DNA from: Candidatus Cloacimonadota bacterium
GTDB lineage: Bacteria; Cloacimonadota; Cloacimonadia; Cloacimonadales; Cloacimonadaceae
DNA: 5,195 nt
Assembly: GCA_017995495.1 (NCBI GenBank)
Contig: JAGOIS010000119.1
Coordinates: 1 to 5,195, forward strand
Direction of reading: 5' to 3'
The notes under the pieces were generated by a model that was not told the DNA's origin, did not search any database, and was given only the letters and a program-made list of their open reading frames with translations. Shown here piece by piece: positions 1-5,195 of the stretch; position 1 is the first letter of the stretch, and every line of letters starts with the position of its first letter. The position numbers and the translations under genes were made by a program.

Positions 1-6
1 CATACA

Positions 7-31
7 AAGGGGAGGGGTTTCCCCCTCCCTT
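7..31 (-). terminator. Candidate hairpin terminator of the minus-strand operon
   Basis: Eleven bases past the stop codon of the last minus-strand ORF there is a GC-rich inverted repeat. Read on the minus strand, an AAGGGAGGGG arm and a CCCCTCCCCTT arm face each other around a short GAAA-like loop, with one unpaired C in the 3' arm. The stem is followed only by TTTGTATG, so the U-tract is short and the intrinsic terminator is imperfect. The position directly after the operon supports the role. The sequence ends at the window edge, so a downstream gene cannot be excluded. Confidence 0.5.
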
Positions 32-42
32 AGCGGAGTCTG

Positions 43-345
43 TTAGGGGGTCCAAGATCCCATGATGACCTCATTCAGTGCATACACCTTTCCAATATTT
101 CCATTTCTCAGCTTCACGGCTTCCACGATCATCGCCTCCCTCTCGATCAGCGATTCGATGGCTTCGCGGAATTCCCTTTTTTTCATGTGCGAAGCGTTCA
201 TGAGTTCTGAGTGTTTGGCTCTTCCGCCGTATTTATTCACCAGCAATTCCACCAACTTGCGTTCCCCGGCGAGGCGGTCCTGTTCGCTCAAGATCTCCCG
301 GATGAGGATGGTGGTGTTGAAGTGGAACTCGCGTGGCAAAGGCAC
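43..345 (-). CDS. Small winged-helix-like hypothetical protein, last ORF of the operon
   Basis: This 100-residue charged protein starts at GTG (a TTG two codons later is the only close alternative). I do not recognise a named family. Residues about 15-95 read as a helix-rich winged-helix-type fold: a helix around ERKLVELLVNKYGG, a helix-turn-helix-like stretch through KHSELMNASHMKKREFREAIESL in pieces, then a wing-like IVEAVKLRNGNIGKVYALN. The arrangement recalls the C-terminal winged helix that ends some primase- or helicase-like proteins, so this could be a remnant of a longer gene. It lies 30 nt after EcfT and is followed by the hairpin. There is no convincing Shine-Dalgarno before the GTG, and the ORF is in the same frame as EcfT, separated by that gene's single TGA. 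Codon use looks like that of a real gene; a function in transport is not implied. Confidence 0.55.
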   Translation of the reverse strand: MPLPREFHFNTTILIREILSEQDRLAGERKLVELLVNKYGGRAKHSELMNASHMKKREFREAIESLIEREAMIVEAVKLRNGNIGKVYALNEVIMGSWTP

Positions 346-375
346 TGGGCTGTGGTTTCGGCGGGGACGCGGAAG

Positions 376-1095
376 TCAGTGCAGCAAAACCAGCAGAATT
401 GTCGCGGCGGCGATCCCCAGCCACAGGCAGAGATCGGAAAAAGCGAAGCTGCGCGTGTACAGCCTGCTCCGGGGACCGGAACTGCGGAAGCCCCGGAGTT
501 CCAGGGCCGTGGCCTGGATGTCGCTTGCCGAGAGCAGACTGGCAATCACGTTCAATGAGATCCGTTGATAGAGTTTCAGCCTGGCTCTCAACGGCACCTT
601 GCCCATGTCTATCCCCCGCAAGCGCAGCAGGCGCAAACTGTGTTTCACCCTCTCGGTGGCGGAGGGGATCACGTGGATGGCATAAAACACCATGAAGCAG
701 AGTTCTTCTGGGAGGCGCAGGCTGCGGAAGGCGAGGTCGAAATCCTCGTAGTCAAGCCGCAGCAGCAGTTGGGCGCTGAAGATCACGATCAGCAGGCGCA
801 GCGACACCGCCAGCCCGGTCCTCAAGCCAGCGCCGACAGGATCGATGCGGTAACCTTCCGGCTGAAAGTTGTTCCTGTCCAGCAGCACCTGGATCACGAT
901 CACCGCGAGCAGGATGGGCAGCAACTTGAGGAACTGGCGGGCCCAATCTCTGAACCTGAATCCGGAAATCAAACCGTGGAAGAGCAGGCAGAGCAGGAAG
1001 ATCAACCCCAACCAGCGCGGATCCGGGATGATGATCGCCAGCGAACTGAACCAAAGGGCGGCCAGGATCAGGGACAGGGGATGCAAGCCCTTCAT
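376..1095 (-). CDS. ecfT: ECF transporter transmembrane coupling protein EcfT
   Basis: This 239-residue membrane protein is the scaffold that joins the two ATPases to the substrate-binding S protein in an energy-coupling-factor importer. Hydrophobic segments lie at about residues 6-24, 28-46, 56-73, 92-112, 132-146 and 221-238. The cytoplasmic coupling region, about 146-205, carries two Arg-Gly motifs, LRG at 159-161 and LRG at 200-202 (within ALELRGF), which in this family sit in the helices that dock into the ATPases. The first is preceded by the characteristic proline, glutamate and arginine pattern (P144, E148, R149). Length fits the family. I chose the ATG at 1095 because it overlaps the upstream ATPase stop as ATGA and has GGGAG five bases upstream; the longer in-frame extension is only the antisense-free shadow of the ATPase gene. 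Family assignment is confident; the substrate is unknown. Confidence 0.9.
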   Translation of the reverse strand: MKGLHPLSLILAALWFSSLAIIIPDPRWLGLIFLLCLLFHGLISGFRFRDWARQFLKLLPILLAVIVIQVLLDRNNFQPEGYRIDPVGAGLRTGLAVSLRLLIVIFSAQLLLRLDYEDFDLAFRSLRLPEELCFMVFYAIHVIPSATERVKHSLRLLRLRGIDMGKVPLRARLKLYQRISLNVIASLLSASDIQATALELRGFRSSGPRSRLYTRSFAFSDLCLWLGIAAATILLVLLH

Positions 1096-1736
1096 TCCAG
1101 CTCCCGCAGAGCGCCTTTCTCCAGCAGCAGCACCCGGTTGAACAGGCTTTCCGGTAGGGCGGGGGAGTGACTCACGATCAGGTGGCCGGAACCCTGTTTC
1201 GCTGAGCATAGAGCGGCAAAACGTTCCTGTCTGGACGCGTCCAGGCCGGCTGTGGGTTCATCCAGCAGCCAGAATTTATCGAGCAGCAGGGGCAGCCAGA
1301 GCAGGGTGAAAGCGCGCAGTTCCCCGGCGGAAAGCTTGCTGTAGGGGGTATCCAGAGATTTCAATAAAGGGTCGCCCAGTTTTTGGACGGCGGTCTCTCC
1401 AAAGCGCTCCGGCCAGGCCAGGCGCCAGCTTTCCAGATCGTGGCGGGGCGTGATCCCAAAGAGGTCATCGCCGGCTCTCTGGCGGCAGAGCACAAGCTCC
1501 CGGAAGCCCCGCGGAGGCTGCTCGGAAGGCGGTTTTCCCCGCAGGAGGAGAGTACCGGAAAGAGGTTTGAGGATGCCCGCCAACAGATTGAGCAGGGTGC
1601 TTTTCCCACAGCCGTTGGCGCCGCGGAGCAGGATCTTGTCGCCGGAAAAAATATCCAGCGAGACGCCTTGCAGCAGCGGAGGCTGGCCTGGATAGGCAAA
1701 ACGCAGGTCCCGCAGGTGAAAAAGAGCTTCGCTCAT
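1092..1736 (-). CDS. ecfA2: ECF transporter ATPase, second subunit
   Basis: This 214-residue cytoplasmic ABC ATPase hydrolyses ATP to drive the importer, presumably as a heterodimer with the product of the gene before it. Visible motifs: Walker A GANGCGKST at 39-47, Q-loop glutamine Q86 followed by the ECF-like DDLFG, signature LSAGE at 135-139, Walker B FWLLDE at 155-160 with catalytic E160, D-loop AGLD at 163-166 and switch histidine H190. All catalytic residues are present, so it should be active; the signature has Ala where LSGGQ has Gly. It is shorter than typical EcfA proteins (about 260-290 residues) and stops soon after the H-loop, so the usual C-terminal dimerisation extension is missing. 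Its start overlaps the preceding ATPase stop as ATGA, and its own stop overlaps ecfT in the same way. Numbering as A1 or A2 is arbitrary. Confidence 0.92.
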   Translation of the reverse strand: MSEALFHLRDLRFAYPGQPPLLQGVSLDIFSGDKILLRGANGCGKSTLLNLLAGILKPLSGTLLLRGKPPSEQPPRGFRELVLCRQRAGDDLFGITPRHDLESWRLAWPERFGETAVQKLGDPLLKSLDTPYSKLSAGELRAFTLLWLPLLLDKFWLLDEPTAGLDASRQERFAALCSAKQGSGHLIVSHSPALPESLFNRVLLLEKGALRELE

Positions 1737-2380
1737 GGGCCGAATTCCAGGGTCGCGGTGGCAAGACCGGAAATGACGGGGTTGTGCTCCGCTACCACAA
1801 CCATGCGGCCAGAGGCCAGGATCTCGCGCAGCCAGGCGAGCAGGCGGTCCATGGCTTCCGAACTGAGGGCGGAGGTGGGCTCATCCAACAGTTGGAGCGG
1901 AGGGTCCAGGGCGGCGCAAACAGCCAGGGTGAGCAGCTTTTTCTGCCCCCGGGAAAGCTGGCCGGGCTCCACCTGGCCAAACTCAAGCAACCCAAAGCGC
2001 TCTTTGGCCCGGGCGAGCCTGGCGCGCATCCGGGAAGCCTCCATGCCTGAGTTTTCCAGGGCAAAGGAAAGTTCTTTGCTGATGCGGGGAAAAAATATCT
2101 GGTGGTCCGGATCGCACATCTGATAGGCCAGATGGTGGAATTTTTCGTTGAGTGGCAGGGTGCCAAGGTCTGTGGCGCCAAGGGTGACGGCTCCGGATAA
2201 CTCCGCCTTGACCCGCTGGGGGATGATGCCGCTGAGGATGTTGAGCAGACTGGTTTTGCCGCTGCCGTTGGGTCCTTTCAGCCAGAGCAATTCGCCCGGG
2301 GCCAGGCTGAAGCTGAGCTCCCGCAGCAAAGGCTGTTCCTGCTTCGGATATCTGAGGCAGAGCCCTTCAACGCGCAGCAT
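1733..2380 (-). CDS. ecfA1: ECF transporter ATPase, first subunit
   Basis: This 215-residue ABC ATPase shows Walker A GPNGSGKT at 36-43, Q-loop Q87 followed by the stretch CDPDHQIFFPRISKEL, which closely matches the EcfA pattern (Q-N-P-x-x-Q-I/F plus an acidic TV-EED-like part), signature LSRGQ at 142-146, Walker B LQLLDE at 162-167 with catalytic E167, and switch histidine H199. The D-loop reads SALS where SALD is usual. Like its partner it is short for the family, ending about 16 residues after the H-loop. The ATG at 2380 is chosen because the domain's first strand begins directly there (MLRVEGLCLRYP); the open frame upstream is the shadow of the preceding gene. It lies 5 nt after the secreted-protein gene and overlaps the next ATPase as ATGA, so translational coupling is likely; there is no strong Shine-Dalgarno of its own. 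Confidence 0.92.
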   Translation of the reverse strand: MLRVEGLCLRYPKQEQPLLRELSFSLAPGELLWLKGPNGSGKTSLLNILSGIIPQRVKAELSGAVTLGATDLGTLPLNEKFHHLAYQMCDPDHQIFFPRISKELSFALENSGMEASRMRARLARAKERFGLLEFGQVEPGQLSRGQKKLLTLAVCAALDPPLQLLDEPTSALSSEAMDRLLAWLREILASGRMVVVAEHNPVISGLATATLEFGP

Positions 2381-2385
2381 CCGGC

Positions 2386-3309
2386 TCAGGGGACGAGTTC
2401 GAAAGAGAGCGCTCCGTCCAGCAGCTCCGGCGAGGCCAGCACATCGTTCAAAGTGATCCTTTGGTCGCCGCCTTCCTTGTGGACCACGAAATGCACATCC
2501 GGCCCCAGTTTCCAGTCCAACACGCGGTTGAGGGCGATCAGAGCCTCGAGGTTGCCCGGATGGATGAGGGCGAAATCGCCAAGCTGGATGTAGACAATGT
2601 TCTTGAGCCACATTCCGCCGGGAATTACGGGGCTTTTGAGGTTGAAGCCCTCGTCGGTGAGTTCCAGGATGGCGCCTTCCAGATGGCGGGGATACTCCAG
2701 GGCCAATTTCATGCCATCGGCGCTGTAAAGAATGGCGGGCAGGGAATCCTGGCGGGAGGAAAGAGGCAGCAGGTCGGCAAAAAAGTAGCCGCGGAGGTTG
2801 ATGAAGGGCTCCGGGTTTACCACCAAGGCGGCGGATTCCAGGCGGGCATCCATAAACTCAAAACGGGAGGGCATACCCAGAGGATCGAAATCCTCAAGCA
2901 CCACCCGGTCCAGGCCGCGCACCCATTTCATGTCCCGCAACGAGGGGAAGATCACCCGCAACTGATCCTCGGGCAAGGTTTTCCCGTTTTGCGCGAAGAC
3001 CAGCCAGGAGGCCAGGGTGTCGAACTCCGCCTGGCTGAAACTCACCATGTAGCGGTCTGCCGACTCGAGGCGGATAACCTTGAAAGGTTTGTCCAGATTG
3101 GCCTTGAGCCAGAGGTCGAACCTAATCCCCTGCCAGGTGTCGATCCGGGTTTCCCCCTCCTTTTCACGGACGGTGGTGAATTCCTCCCGGGGCAGGGAGG
3201 CGAGGTCAGAGTAGTCATGGCTTTGGGTGAAACCCTTGGTGTCGGTGACGGTGATGGCTCCAAGCAGGGTGAAAGAGCCCAAAATGAGGCATATCAAAAG
3301 CTTATTCAT
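2386..3309 (-). CDS. Secreted protein with duplicated sulfite-oxidase-like (molybdopterin-binding-like) domain
   Basis: A 307-residue protein with a Sec-type signal peptide (residues 1-18, positive N-end, hydrophobic core, cleavage plausible after LLGA; no lipobox cysteine). Residues 45-140 resemble the oxidoreductase molybdopterin-binding fold: TWQG-IRFD, the RLESADRY strand, NGKTLP, then FPSLRDMKWVRGLDRVVLED, which matches the family's conserved 'W-V-K-G-L-x-R-I' end. Residues 165-245 repeat this plan: NLRG, ILYSADGM, DEGFNL, IPGGMWLKNIVYIQLGD. The mature chain has no cysteine, so the molybdenum-ligating Cys of true sulfite oxidases is absent and catalysis is unlikely. The C-terminal 60 residues have no clear assignment. 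The start ATG overlaps the S-component stop as ATGA, and the ATPase gene follows after 5 nt, so it is embedded in the importer operon. I infer a periplasmic ligand-capture or accessory role; ligand unknown. Confidence 0.72.
   Translation of the reverse strand: MNKLLICLILGSFTLLGAITVTDTKGFTQSHDYSDLASLPREEFTTVREKEGETRIDTWQGIRFDLWLKANLDKPFKVIRLESADRYMVSFSQAEFDTLASWLVFAQNGKTLPEDQLRVIFPSLRDMKWVRGLDRVVLEDFDPLGMPSRFEFMDARLESAALVVNPEPFINLRGYFFADLLPLSSRQDSLPAILYSADGMKLALEYPRHLEGAILELTDEGFNLKSPVIPGGMWLKNIVYIQLGDFALIHPGNLEALIALNRVLDWKLGPDVHFVVHKEGGDQRITLNDVLASPELLDGALSFELVP
2575..3138 (-). repeat. Internal domain duplication within the secreted protein
   Basis: Protein-level repeat: copy 1 is residues 58-140 (2890-3138), copy 2 residues 171-245 (2575-2799). 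Landmarks align in order: G61/G174, the S-A-D triplet ending at D85/D198, G109/G221, W129/W234 and D140/D245. The spacing is 24 and 24, then 24 and 23, then 20 and 13, then 11 and 11. The only large difference is a deletion in copy 2 before the tryptophan. The DNA copies have diverged, so the duplication is old. Confidence 0.7.
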
Positions 3310-3839
3310 GCTATCAACTCGTAGTGTTTTAGTGATCTGAAAATGCTCCAGGAAATCCAGCCGCCGATCAAGCCTGAGAGCAGAGACATTCCCAGAATGA
3401 TGAGCAAATAGAGCGGTGGATGATGAAACAACAGGATGGCCACCACCATGGCGCCGGCGATGTTCGCCACAGAGCAGATGGCCAGATGAGGCCAAAGCCT
3501 GGCAGGGTCCTTCACCAAGGCTTGGATCAGATCGGCGAGGATGCCCGGCAGGGTGTAGCTGAGCAGGGTGAGCAAGCCCTGATTGCCCCTGACGCCGATC
3601 ACCAGCGTCACCAAGGCTTGCAGCAGGCCAAAGATGAAGCCCGTGCCCGGTTTGCGGATGATCAGAACAGCCAAGGCCAGCCACAGCATATACAATCCGC
3701 CGGTGAAAGAGCCTCCCGGCACCATCAGCGGCGTGCTGATCATTTTGGAAAAGGGTGAAACGATGGGTTTCACGGCCAGGCCAATCCCGGCCAGCACGGC
3801 GATGATGATCAGGTCGCGGGTGCTGAAGCGTTTGAACAT
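3306..3839 (-). CDS. ECF transporter substrate-binding (S) component, YkoE-like
   Basis: This 177-residue integral membrane protein has about six hydrophobic segments (roughly 9-28, 47-62, 66-83, 87-106, 117-138, 142-168), the size and topology of ECF S components, which bind the vitamin or other small ligand and toggle in the membrane. TM1 carries the small-residue pattern (A14-x3-G18-x3-A22) that in this class packs against EcfT. The loop PGGSFTGGLY and the motif LIIRKPGTGFIFGLLQALVTLVIG resemble YkoE-type proteins (known from thiamine/hydroxymethylpyrimidine systems), where IIRKPGAALLGE lies at the same place. The resemblance is in the general frame, so the substrate should not be transferred. 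The gene starts one base inside the deaminase stop (TGATG) and its stop overlaps the secreted-protein start (ATGA). It is the only S gene in the window, next to a full set of A, A and T genes. Confidence 0.82.
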   Translation of the reverse strand: MFKRFSTRDLIIIAVLAGIGLAVKPIVSPFSKMISTPLMVPGGSFTGGLYMLWLALAVLIIRKPGTGFIFGLLQALVTLVIGVRGNQGLLTLLSYTLPGILADLIQALVKDPARLWPHLAICSVANIAGAMVVAILLFHHPPLYLLIILGMSLLSGLIGGWISWSIFRSLKHYELIA

Positions 3840-4315
3840 CAGATCAATCTCTTCATTGTGCCGCTGGACGCGTCGTAATGGATCAGTTCCACACCCGCTT
3901 CGGAGAGCAGTTGTTCCGCCAGTTCGTCCGGATATTCTGCCGCGATGTAAACGGTGCGGACCTCCGCGTTGATGATCATTTTGGCGCAGATACTGCAGGG
4001 CTGGTGGGTGCAGTAAAGCGTGGCCCCGCGGGCGCTGGAGCCGTTCAACCCAGCCTGGATGATGGCGTTCTGCTCCGCGTGGAGGCCCCGGCAGAGCTCA
4101 TGCTTCTGGCCGGAAGGCACGTTGTTGGCAGCGCGGAGGCAACCTGTCTCGGAGCAGTGCCGCACCCCCTTGGGGCTGCCGTTGTAGCCGGTGGAAAGGA
4201 TCTGGTTGTCCTTCACCAAAACAGCCCCCACCTGCCGGCGCAGACAGGTGCTGCGGCTGGAGGCCAGCACAGCCATCCGCATAAAATACTGCTGCCAGGA
4301 GGGTCGTTCGTTCAT
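3839..4315 (-). CDS. dCMP deaminase-family zinc enzyme
   Basis: This 158-residue cytosolic protein belongs to the deoxycytidylate deaminase family (ComEB-like), which converts dCMP to dUMP for thymidylate synthesis. The zinc site is complete: HAEQNAI at 79-85 with ligand H79 and proton-shuttling E81, and PCSIC at 106-110 with ligands C107 and C110. TGYNGSPKG at 42-50 and the HCSETGCLR stretch at 53-61 are the family's nucleotide-binding and second metal-site segments. Length is typical. The start at 4315 has AAGGA seven bases upstream; an in-frame ATG ten codons earlier has no comparable site. It is the first gene of the minus-strand run and its stop shares a base with the S-component start. 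That may be only dense packing, or it may hint that the imported ligand is linked to pyrimidine metabolism. A riboflavin-type or other deaminase is less likely given the HCSETGCLR segment. Confidence 0.92.
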   Translation of the reverse strand: MNERPSWQQYFMRMAVLASSRSTCLRRQVGAVLVKDNQILSTGYNGSPKGVRHCSETGCLRAANNVPSGQKHELCRGLHAEQNAIIQAGLNGSSARGATLYCTHQPCSICAKMIINAEVRTVYIAAEYPDELAEQLLSEAGVELIHYDASSGTMKRLI

Positions 4316-4322
4316 CGTCACG

Positions 4323-4327
4323 TCCTT
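4323..4327 (-). promoter_or_regulatory. Shine-Dalgarno of the deaminase gene
   Basis: AAGGA on the minus strand, seven bases before the ATG at 4315. It decides that start over the in-frame ATG at 4345. Confidence 0.75.
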
Positions 4328-4345
4328 GATCGGGGGTTTGAGCAT

Positions 4346-4374
4346 CAGGATTGAATCAGGCGGTTTTCTGTCAA
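4346..4374 (-). promoter_or_regulatory. Possible promoter of the deaminase/ECF operon
   Basis: On the minus strand a perfect -35 hexamer TTGACA (4369-4374) is followed 17 bases later by ATCCTG (4346-4351), a poor -10. Transcription would begin near 4340, about 25 nt before the deaminase ATG. The rival is the TATAAT at 4437-4442 on the same strand, which has a good -10 but no clear -35. I cannot choose between them. Confidence 0.35.
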
Positions 4375-4424
4375 GCGGCTTTTCCCGGCCTGATAAAAAT
4401 TCTCTTGCCAAGAACGCCCGTAAT

Positions 4425-4463
4425 ATTAGATTGACTATTATACAGTATAATAGTCGTTCAAAT
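4425..4463. promoter_or_regulatory. Palindromic operator with a -10 hexamer on each strand
   Basis: The core (4433-4455) is a perfect inverted repeat: GACTATTATAC, a central A, then GTATAATAGTC. Outside it the symmetry continues imperfectly to 4425 and 4463, so 16 of 19 bases match in each half. TATAAT is read on the plus strand at 4446-4451 (start near 4458, about 30 nt before the PadR ATG) and on the minus strand at 4437-4442. Neither has a strong -35 at the right distance. The element lies between the divergent genes and next to a PadR-type gene, so binding by that protein, closing one or both promoters, is the natural reading. It differs from the classical ATGT-N8-ACAT PadR box. The palindrome is seen directly; the binding protein is inferred. 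Confidence 0.7.
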
Positions 4464-4473
4464 AATAGCAACC

Positions 4474-4480
4474 AAAGGAG
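4474..4480 (+). promoter_or_regulatory. Shine-Dalgarno of the PadR-like gene
   Basis: AAAGGAG, seven bases before the ATG at 4488. It fixes the start and shows that the long open frame running in from 4191 is not the gene. Confidence 0.85.
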
Positions 4481-4487
4481 CAAGCCA

Positions 4488-5060
4488 ATGTCCAAACCAA
4501 AACTGGTGGTGCTGGGTTTTCTGAACCGGGCACCCATGTATGGATATCAGATCGGGCACGTCACCGAGAAATTCGGCCTGCCGGTCTGGGCGGGGATCAA
4601 GCTGCCGTCGATCTACAAGGCTTTGCAGGACTTGGACGCCTCACAACATATCGAGGGCGAGCAAGTCACGGAAGGCAACAACCCGCCCCGGACGGTGTTT
4701 CACATCAATGCCAGGGGACGCAAGTTCCTGGCCGAGATGGTGCGGCAGAATCTGATCTCAGCCAAGATCAGCTCCCAGGATTGGTGGCTGACGCTCTCCT
4801 TCGCCTGGCAGAGCGTGACCCGGGAATTCCTGGCGGCAGCCATCCAGACCCGGTTGGAAAGCCTGAAACGGAGTAAAACCCAGGCGGACAGAAGCGGTTG
4901 CCAGGACCTTCTGGTGGAAGGCGGCCTGCCCTTTGTGCACAGCCATATCCTGAACCTGGGGCTACGCCATCACCGGGTGGAGCAAAAAACCCTCCGGGAA
5001 TTGCTGGCCGATGTCCAGGGACGGGCAGACAACGATTTTTTCATCCCCAAAGGAGTATGA
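4488..5060 (+). CDS. PadR-family transcriptional regulator
   Basis: This 190-residue cytosolic DNA-binding protein starts with the PadR winged-helix domain: [18 protein letters not shown] at 5-22 (the family's 'L-G-L-L-x-x-x-P-M-H-G-Y-E-I' helix), the recognition region [20 protein letters not shown] at 38-57, and the wing with [16 protein letters not shown] at 66-81. Residues 91-180 form the helical C-terminal part, with the DWWLTLSFA stretch at 98-106 and an [10 protein letters not shown] coiled-coil-like helix, which in this family dimerises and senses ligand. PadR proteins commonly repress efflux genes and themselves, releasing DNA on binding a toxic small molecule. The gene is 1 nt from an outer-membrane efflux gene and 32 nt downstream of the palindrome, which fits that pattern. 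Ligand unknown. Confidence 0.9.
   Translation: MSKPKLVVLGFLNRAPMYGYQIGHVTEKFGLPVWAGIKLPSIYKALQDLDASQHIEGEQVTEGNNPPRTVFHINARGRKFLAEMVRQNLISAKISSQDWWLTLSFAWQSVTREFLAAAIQTRLESLKRSKTQADRSGCQDLLVEGGLPFVHSHILNLGLRHHRVEQKTLRELLADVQGRADNDFFIPKGV
5049..5055 (+). promoter_or_regulatory. Shine-Dalgarno of the efflux gene inside the PadR coding end
   Basis: AAAGGAG lies in the last codons of the PadR-like gene (Lys-Gly-Val) and six bases before a TTG at 5062. The ATG at 5057 is too close and runs into a stop after two codons, so the TTG is the start. Confidence 0.75.
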
Positions 5061-5061
5061 T

Positions 5062-5195
5062 TTGAAACGCGTATTAATCTTTACGGTGCTTATTGCCGCC
5101 ACCCTTTTGGGAGCCCAGGGCACGGCTTACCTCACCCTTGAGGAGGCACGGGAACTGGCTTTAAAGAACAACGGCGGCTATCAAGCCAAGCTCGC
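5062..5195 (+). CDS. TolC-like outer-membrane efflux protein, N-terminal part (cut by the window)
   Basis: Only the first 44 codons are inside the window. They encode a signal peptide (MKRVLIFTVLIAATLLGAQG, cleavage plausible after LGA or AQG) followed by YLTLEEARELALKNNGGYQAKL, the N-terminal hallmark of outer-membrane efflux proteins (the 'L-T-L-E-E-A-x-x-x-A-L-x-N-N' helix start). Such proteins form trimeric outer-membrane channels that work with a periplasmic adaptor and an inner-membrane pump, whose genes often follow and would lie to the right. The start is an unusual TTG, 1 nt after the PadR stop, with a strong ribosome binding site. The gene almost certainly shares a transcript with the regulator. 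Transported compound unknown. Confidence 0.82.
   Translation, partial: MKRVLIFTVLIAATLLGAQGTAYLTLEEARELALKNNGGYQAKL

Noticed and set aside
62..568. A 168-codon plus-strand open frame at the left end
   Set aside because: It runs across the antisense of the small ORF and the EcfT end, starts without a ribosome binding site and has Ser/Arg-rich low-meaning sequence.
565..1170. A 201-codon plus-strand open frame opposite ecfT
   Set aside because: The translation is Gln/Glu/His-rich with no domain, as expected from the complement of Leu-rich membrane codons.
1383..2123. A 246-codon plus-strand open frame opposite both ATPases
   Set aside because: It spans two convincing ATPase genes on the other strand and has no recognisable motif.
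2386..3309. Active molybdenum-cofactor sulfite oxidase or YedY-type reductase
   Set aside because: No cysteine is present in the mature protein to ligate molybdenum, there is no Tat twin-arginine signal, and no heme-partner gene is nearby.
2461..3324. A 287-codon open frame on the plus strand
   Set aside because: It is antisense to the secreted-protein gene, has no ribosome binding site, and its His/Gln/Gly-rich translation looks like the shadow of a GC-rich gene.
4431..4451. TTGACT followed by TATAAT as a sigma-70 promoter
   Set aside because: Only 9 bases separate the hexamers, far from the usual 16-18; the likeness comes from the palindrome.
4191..4487. N-terminal extension of the PadR-like gene
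   Set aside because: The extension overlaps the deaminase gene and the palindrome; the strong AAAGGAG before 4488 and the PadR fold beginning there fix the start.
4316..4537. N-terminal extension of the deaminase, including a hydrophobic stretch that looks like a membrane segment
   Set aside because: It is the translation of AT-rich promoter DNA and of the PadR 5' end; the family start and AAGGA lie at 4315.
1..5195. tRNA, rRNA, CRISPR array, insertion sequence or riboswitch
   Set aside because: No direct-repeat array, terminal inverted repeats, transposase or cloverleaf-like segment was seen; the only sizeable non-coding stretch is 172 nt and is explained as a divergent promoter region.

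Overview
The window carries seven minus-strand genes in one tightly packed run (43 to 4315) and, diverging from it, a plus-strand PadR-type regulator followed by the start of a TolC-like outer-membrane efflux gene (4488 to the right edge). An outer-membrane efflux protein and Sec-type signal peptides point to a Gram-negative (diderm) bacterium. The dense packing, GC-rich genes and protein style would fit an uncultured FCB-group lineage such as Cloacimonadota, but that placement is a guess from impression, not a search.

Minus-strand operon, in transcription order: a dCMP deaminase-type zinc enzyme; a six-helix ECF substrate-binding (S) component that looks YkoE-like; a secreted 307-residue protein; two small ABC ATPases; an EcfT transmembrane coupler; and a small winged-helix-like ORF, followed by a GC-rich hairpin that may terminate transcription. 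The genes are joined by stop/start overlaps (TGATG once, ATGA three times) or a 5-nt gap, so S, secreted protein, A, A and T look like one translationally coupled unit. Together S + A + A' + T make a complete energy-coupling-factor importer with its own dedicated energising module.

The most interesting gene is the secreted protein at 2386-3309. It resembles the molybdopterin-binding fold of sulfite-oxidase-type proteins, but has no cysteine in the mature chain, so the usual molybdenum ligand is missing. Its sequence also contains two copies of the same domain with nearly identical landmark spacing. Its place inside the ECF unit suggests a periplasmic ligand-capture or accessory protein for an importer whose substrate cannot be read from the sequence.

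The 172-nt divergent intergenic region (4316-4487) is AT-rich near the regulator and holds a perfect 11-bp inverted repeat around a single base, within a longer imperfect dyad, with a TATAAT hexamer on each strand. It is a strong candidate operator for the PadR-like protein. That protein is itself 1 nt from the efflux gene, whose ribosome binding site lies in the regulator's last codons: a typical self-regulated efflux operon.
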